The notes below the pieces were generated by a model. It did not search any database. It saw nothing but the letters and a program-made list of their open reading frames with translations, and had not been told where the DNA came from. Made by a program: the position numbers and the translations under genes. Source: Plastoroseomonas hellenica (lineage in GTDB: Bacteria; Pseudomonadota; Alphaproteobacteria; Acetobacterales; Acetobacteraceae). Taken from it: a stretch of DNA of 50,086 bases. The stretch is from contig NZ_JAAGBB010000044.1 of the NCBI RefSeq assembly GCF_018129085.1, forward strand, positions 1 through 50,086. The letters run 5' to 3'. Position 1 is the first letter of the stretch, and each line of letters begins with the position of its first letter. Positions 49,296-50,086 of this stretch are shown here, piece by piece.

Positions 49296-50086
49296 TCAGC
49301 GGTCCGTCAGACGCAGCTCGATGCGGCGGTTGCGGGCGAAGGCGTCGGGCGTCTCGGCGGTGTCGAGCGGCTGGGTGTCGCCGAAGGCGGCGGCGGCGAC
49401 GCGGTTGGGCGGCAGCCCTTCGGCGATCAGGAGCTGCGCGACCGCAATCGCCCGCGCGGCCGACAGCTCCCAGTTGCTGGCGAAGCGGGCGCTGCGGATC
49501 GGGTTGCGGTCCGCATGGCCATCGATGCGCAGCACCCAGGCGAGGTCGCGCGGGATCTGCGCGGTGATCTGCTGCAGCACGCGCGCGAGCTCGCGGATCT
49601 GCCGCTCACCGCTCGGCGTCAGCTCGGCCGAGGCGGTGGGGAAGAGCACCTCGCTCTGGAACACGAAGCGGTCGCCGACGACGCGGATCTCCGGCCGGTC
49701 GCCGAGCACGTCGCGGAGGCGCCCGAAGAAGTCGGAGCGGTAGCGCTGCAACTCCTCGACGCGCGCCGCCAGCGCCGCGTTCAGCCGCTGGCCGAGAAGC
49801 GCGATCTGCGCATCCTTGCCGCGCCCGGCGGCTTCCGCCGCTTCCAGCGCGGCGGCGAGGCGGGAGAGCTCGGCGCGGAGCGCGGTGAGGTCGCGTGACA
49901 GCAGCGCCGCCTGGGCGCGGGCGCTTTCCGAAAGCCGCGCATATTGCTGCGCTTCCTCCGTGCGCTGCGCGGCGGTGCGGCGGGCTTCCTCGGCCGCCTG
50001 CTCGGCGGCGCGGCGGCGCTGGTCGGCCTCGGTCGCCTGGGCGACCGCGGCCTGGCCCTGTTCGGCGCTCTGCGCCGCGGTGCGTT
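49296..50086 (-). CDS. OmpA/MotB-domain protein with coiled coil (5' end outside the window)
   Basis: The frame is open from 50086 down to a stop at 49296, giving 262 residues of the C-terminal part. The visible N-terminal portion is an Ala/Glu/Arg/Gln-rich coiled coil. Then comes an OmpA-like peptidoglycan-binding domain: 'FVFQSEVLFPTASAELTPSGERQIRELARVL', 'RIDGHADRNPI' and 'NRRIELRLTDR'. This architecture, with an N-terminal membrane anchor expected outside the window, is that of the peptidoglycan-binding 'OmpA/MotB' proteins that often follow a MotA/TolQ-type gene. No start codon is assigned. Confidence 0.82.
   Translation of the reverse strand, partial: RTAAQSAEQGQAAVAQATEADQRRRAAEQAAEEARRTAAQRTEEAQQYARLSESARAQAALLSRDLTALRAELSRLAAALEAAEAAGRGKDAQIALLGQRLNAALAARVEELQRYRSDFFGRLRDVLGDRPEIRVVGDRFVFQSEVLFPTASAELTPSGERQIRELARVLQQITAQIPRDLAWVLRIDGHADRNPIRSARFASNWELSAARAIAVAQLLIAEGLPPNRVAAAAFGDTQPLDTAETPDAFARNRRIELRLTDR

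Overview
The window is a high-GC, gene-dense bacterial chromosome segment. I judge it to come from an alphaproteobacterium of the Acetobacteraceae, Roseomonas-like. That judgement rests on several gene contents together: a large expansion of Bug/TctC-type periplasmic binding proteins, an NdvA/ChvA-type glucan exporter, cobalamin-dependent MetH beside an ArsR-methyltransferase regulator, a PduO-type adenosyltransferase and a Coq7-like protein. No rRNA, tRNA, CRISPR array, prophage or complete insertion sequence was seen.

Layout from left to right. 120-8481 is a leftward run. Reading in the direction of transcription it holds a Bug receptor, an HMG-CoA-lyase-family enzyme, a CaiB/BaiF CoA-transferase, two near-duplicate Bug receptors, LrgA/LrgB, a gamma carbonic anhydrase and a secreted phytase-like esterase. 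An IclR regulator (8615) diverges from it across a perfect palindrome. This looks like a regulated carboxylate uptake, CoA activation and cleavage locus. 9602-12634 holds a GhrA-like dehydrogenase, a YopT/C58-type cysteine protease candidate, a Coq7-like protein lacking metal ligands, and an AlkA-type glycosylase. 12729-20039 is a tight leftward seven-gene unit: M20 peptidase, EamA exporter, lactate permease, Bug receptor and TRAP DctP-Q-M. A racemase-superfamily gene without the usual cysteines diverges from it. 20899-28500 holds a zinc protease, three tandem Bug receptors, the glucan exporter, a CBS protein and another Bug receptor.

28585-36487 holds an amidohydrolase, a cobalamin adenosyltransferase with a CDF transporter and a DUF1772 protein, then metH with its putative SAH-type regulator and a small CxCC protein across an operator-like double inverted repeat. 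36488-43094 is mixed: a secreted nuclease-like protein, a frameshifted serine hydrolase, an acetyltransferase coupled to a 48-residue ORF, an amidase, a DUF1194 protein, a PhnW-like transaminase and the ninth Bug receptor. 43282-50086 holds fhs, a TPR-methyltransferase, an epoxide-hydrolase-like enzyme, a cupin, upp, a secreted protein and the 3' part of an OmpA/MotB-domain gene that runs off the right edge.

The most interesting points are: (i) a three-copy structured intergenic element (9383-9475, 27351-27500, 48479-48633) with conserved spacing and compensating stem changes; (ii) the C58-type protease with a Cys-His-Asp triad; (iii) nine Bug receptors with no TctA/TctB partner; (iv) enzyme homologues that have lost catalytic residues (racemase, Coq7-like, HMG-CoA-lyase-like); and (v) strong operator-like inverted repeats in front of iclR, the sahR-like gene and fhs.
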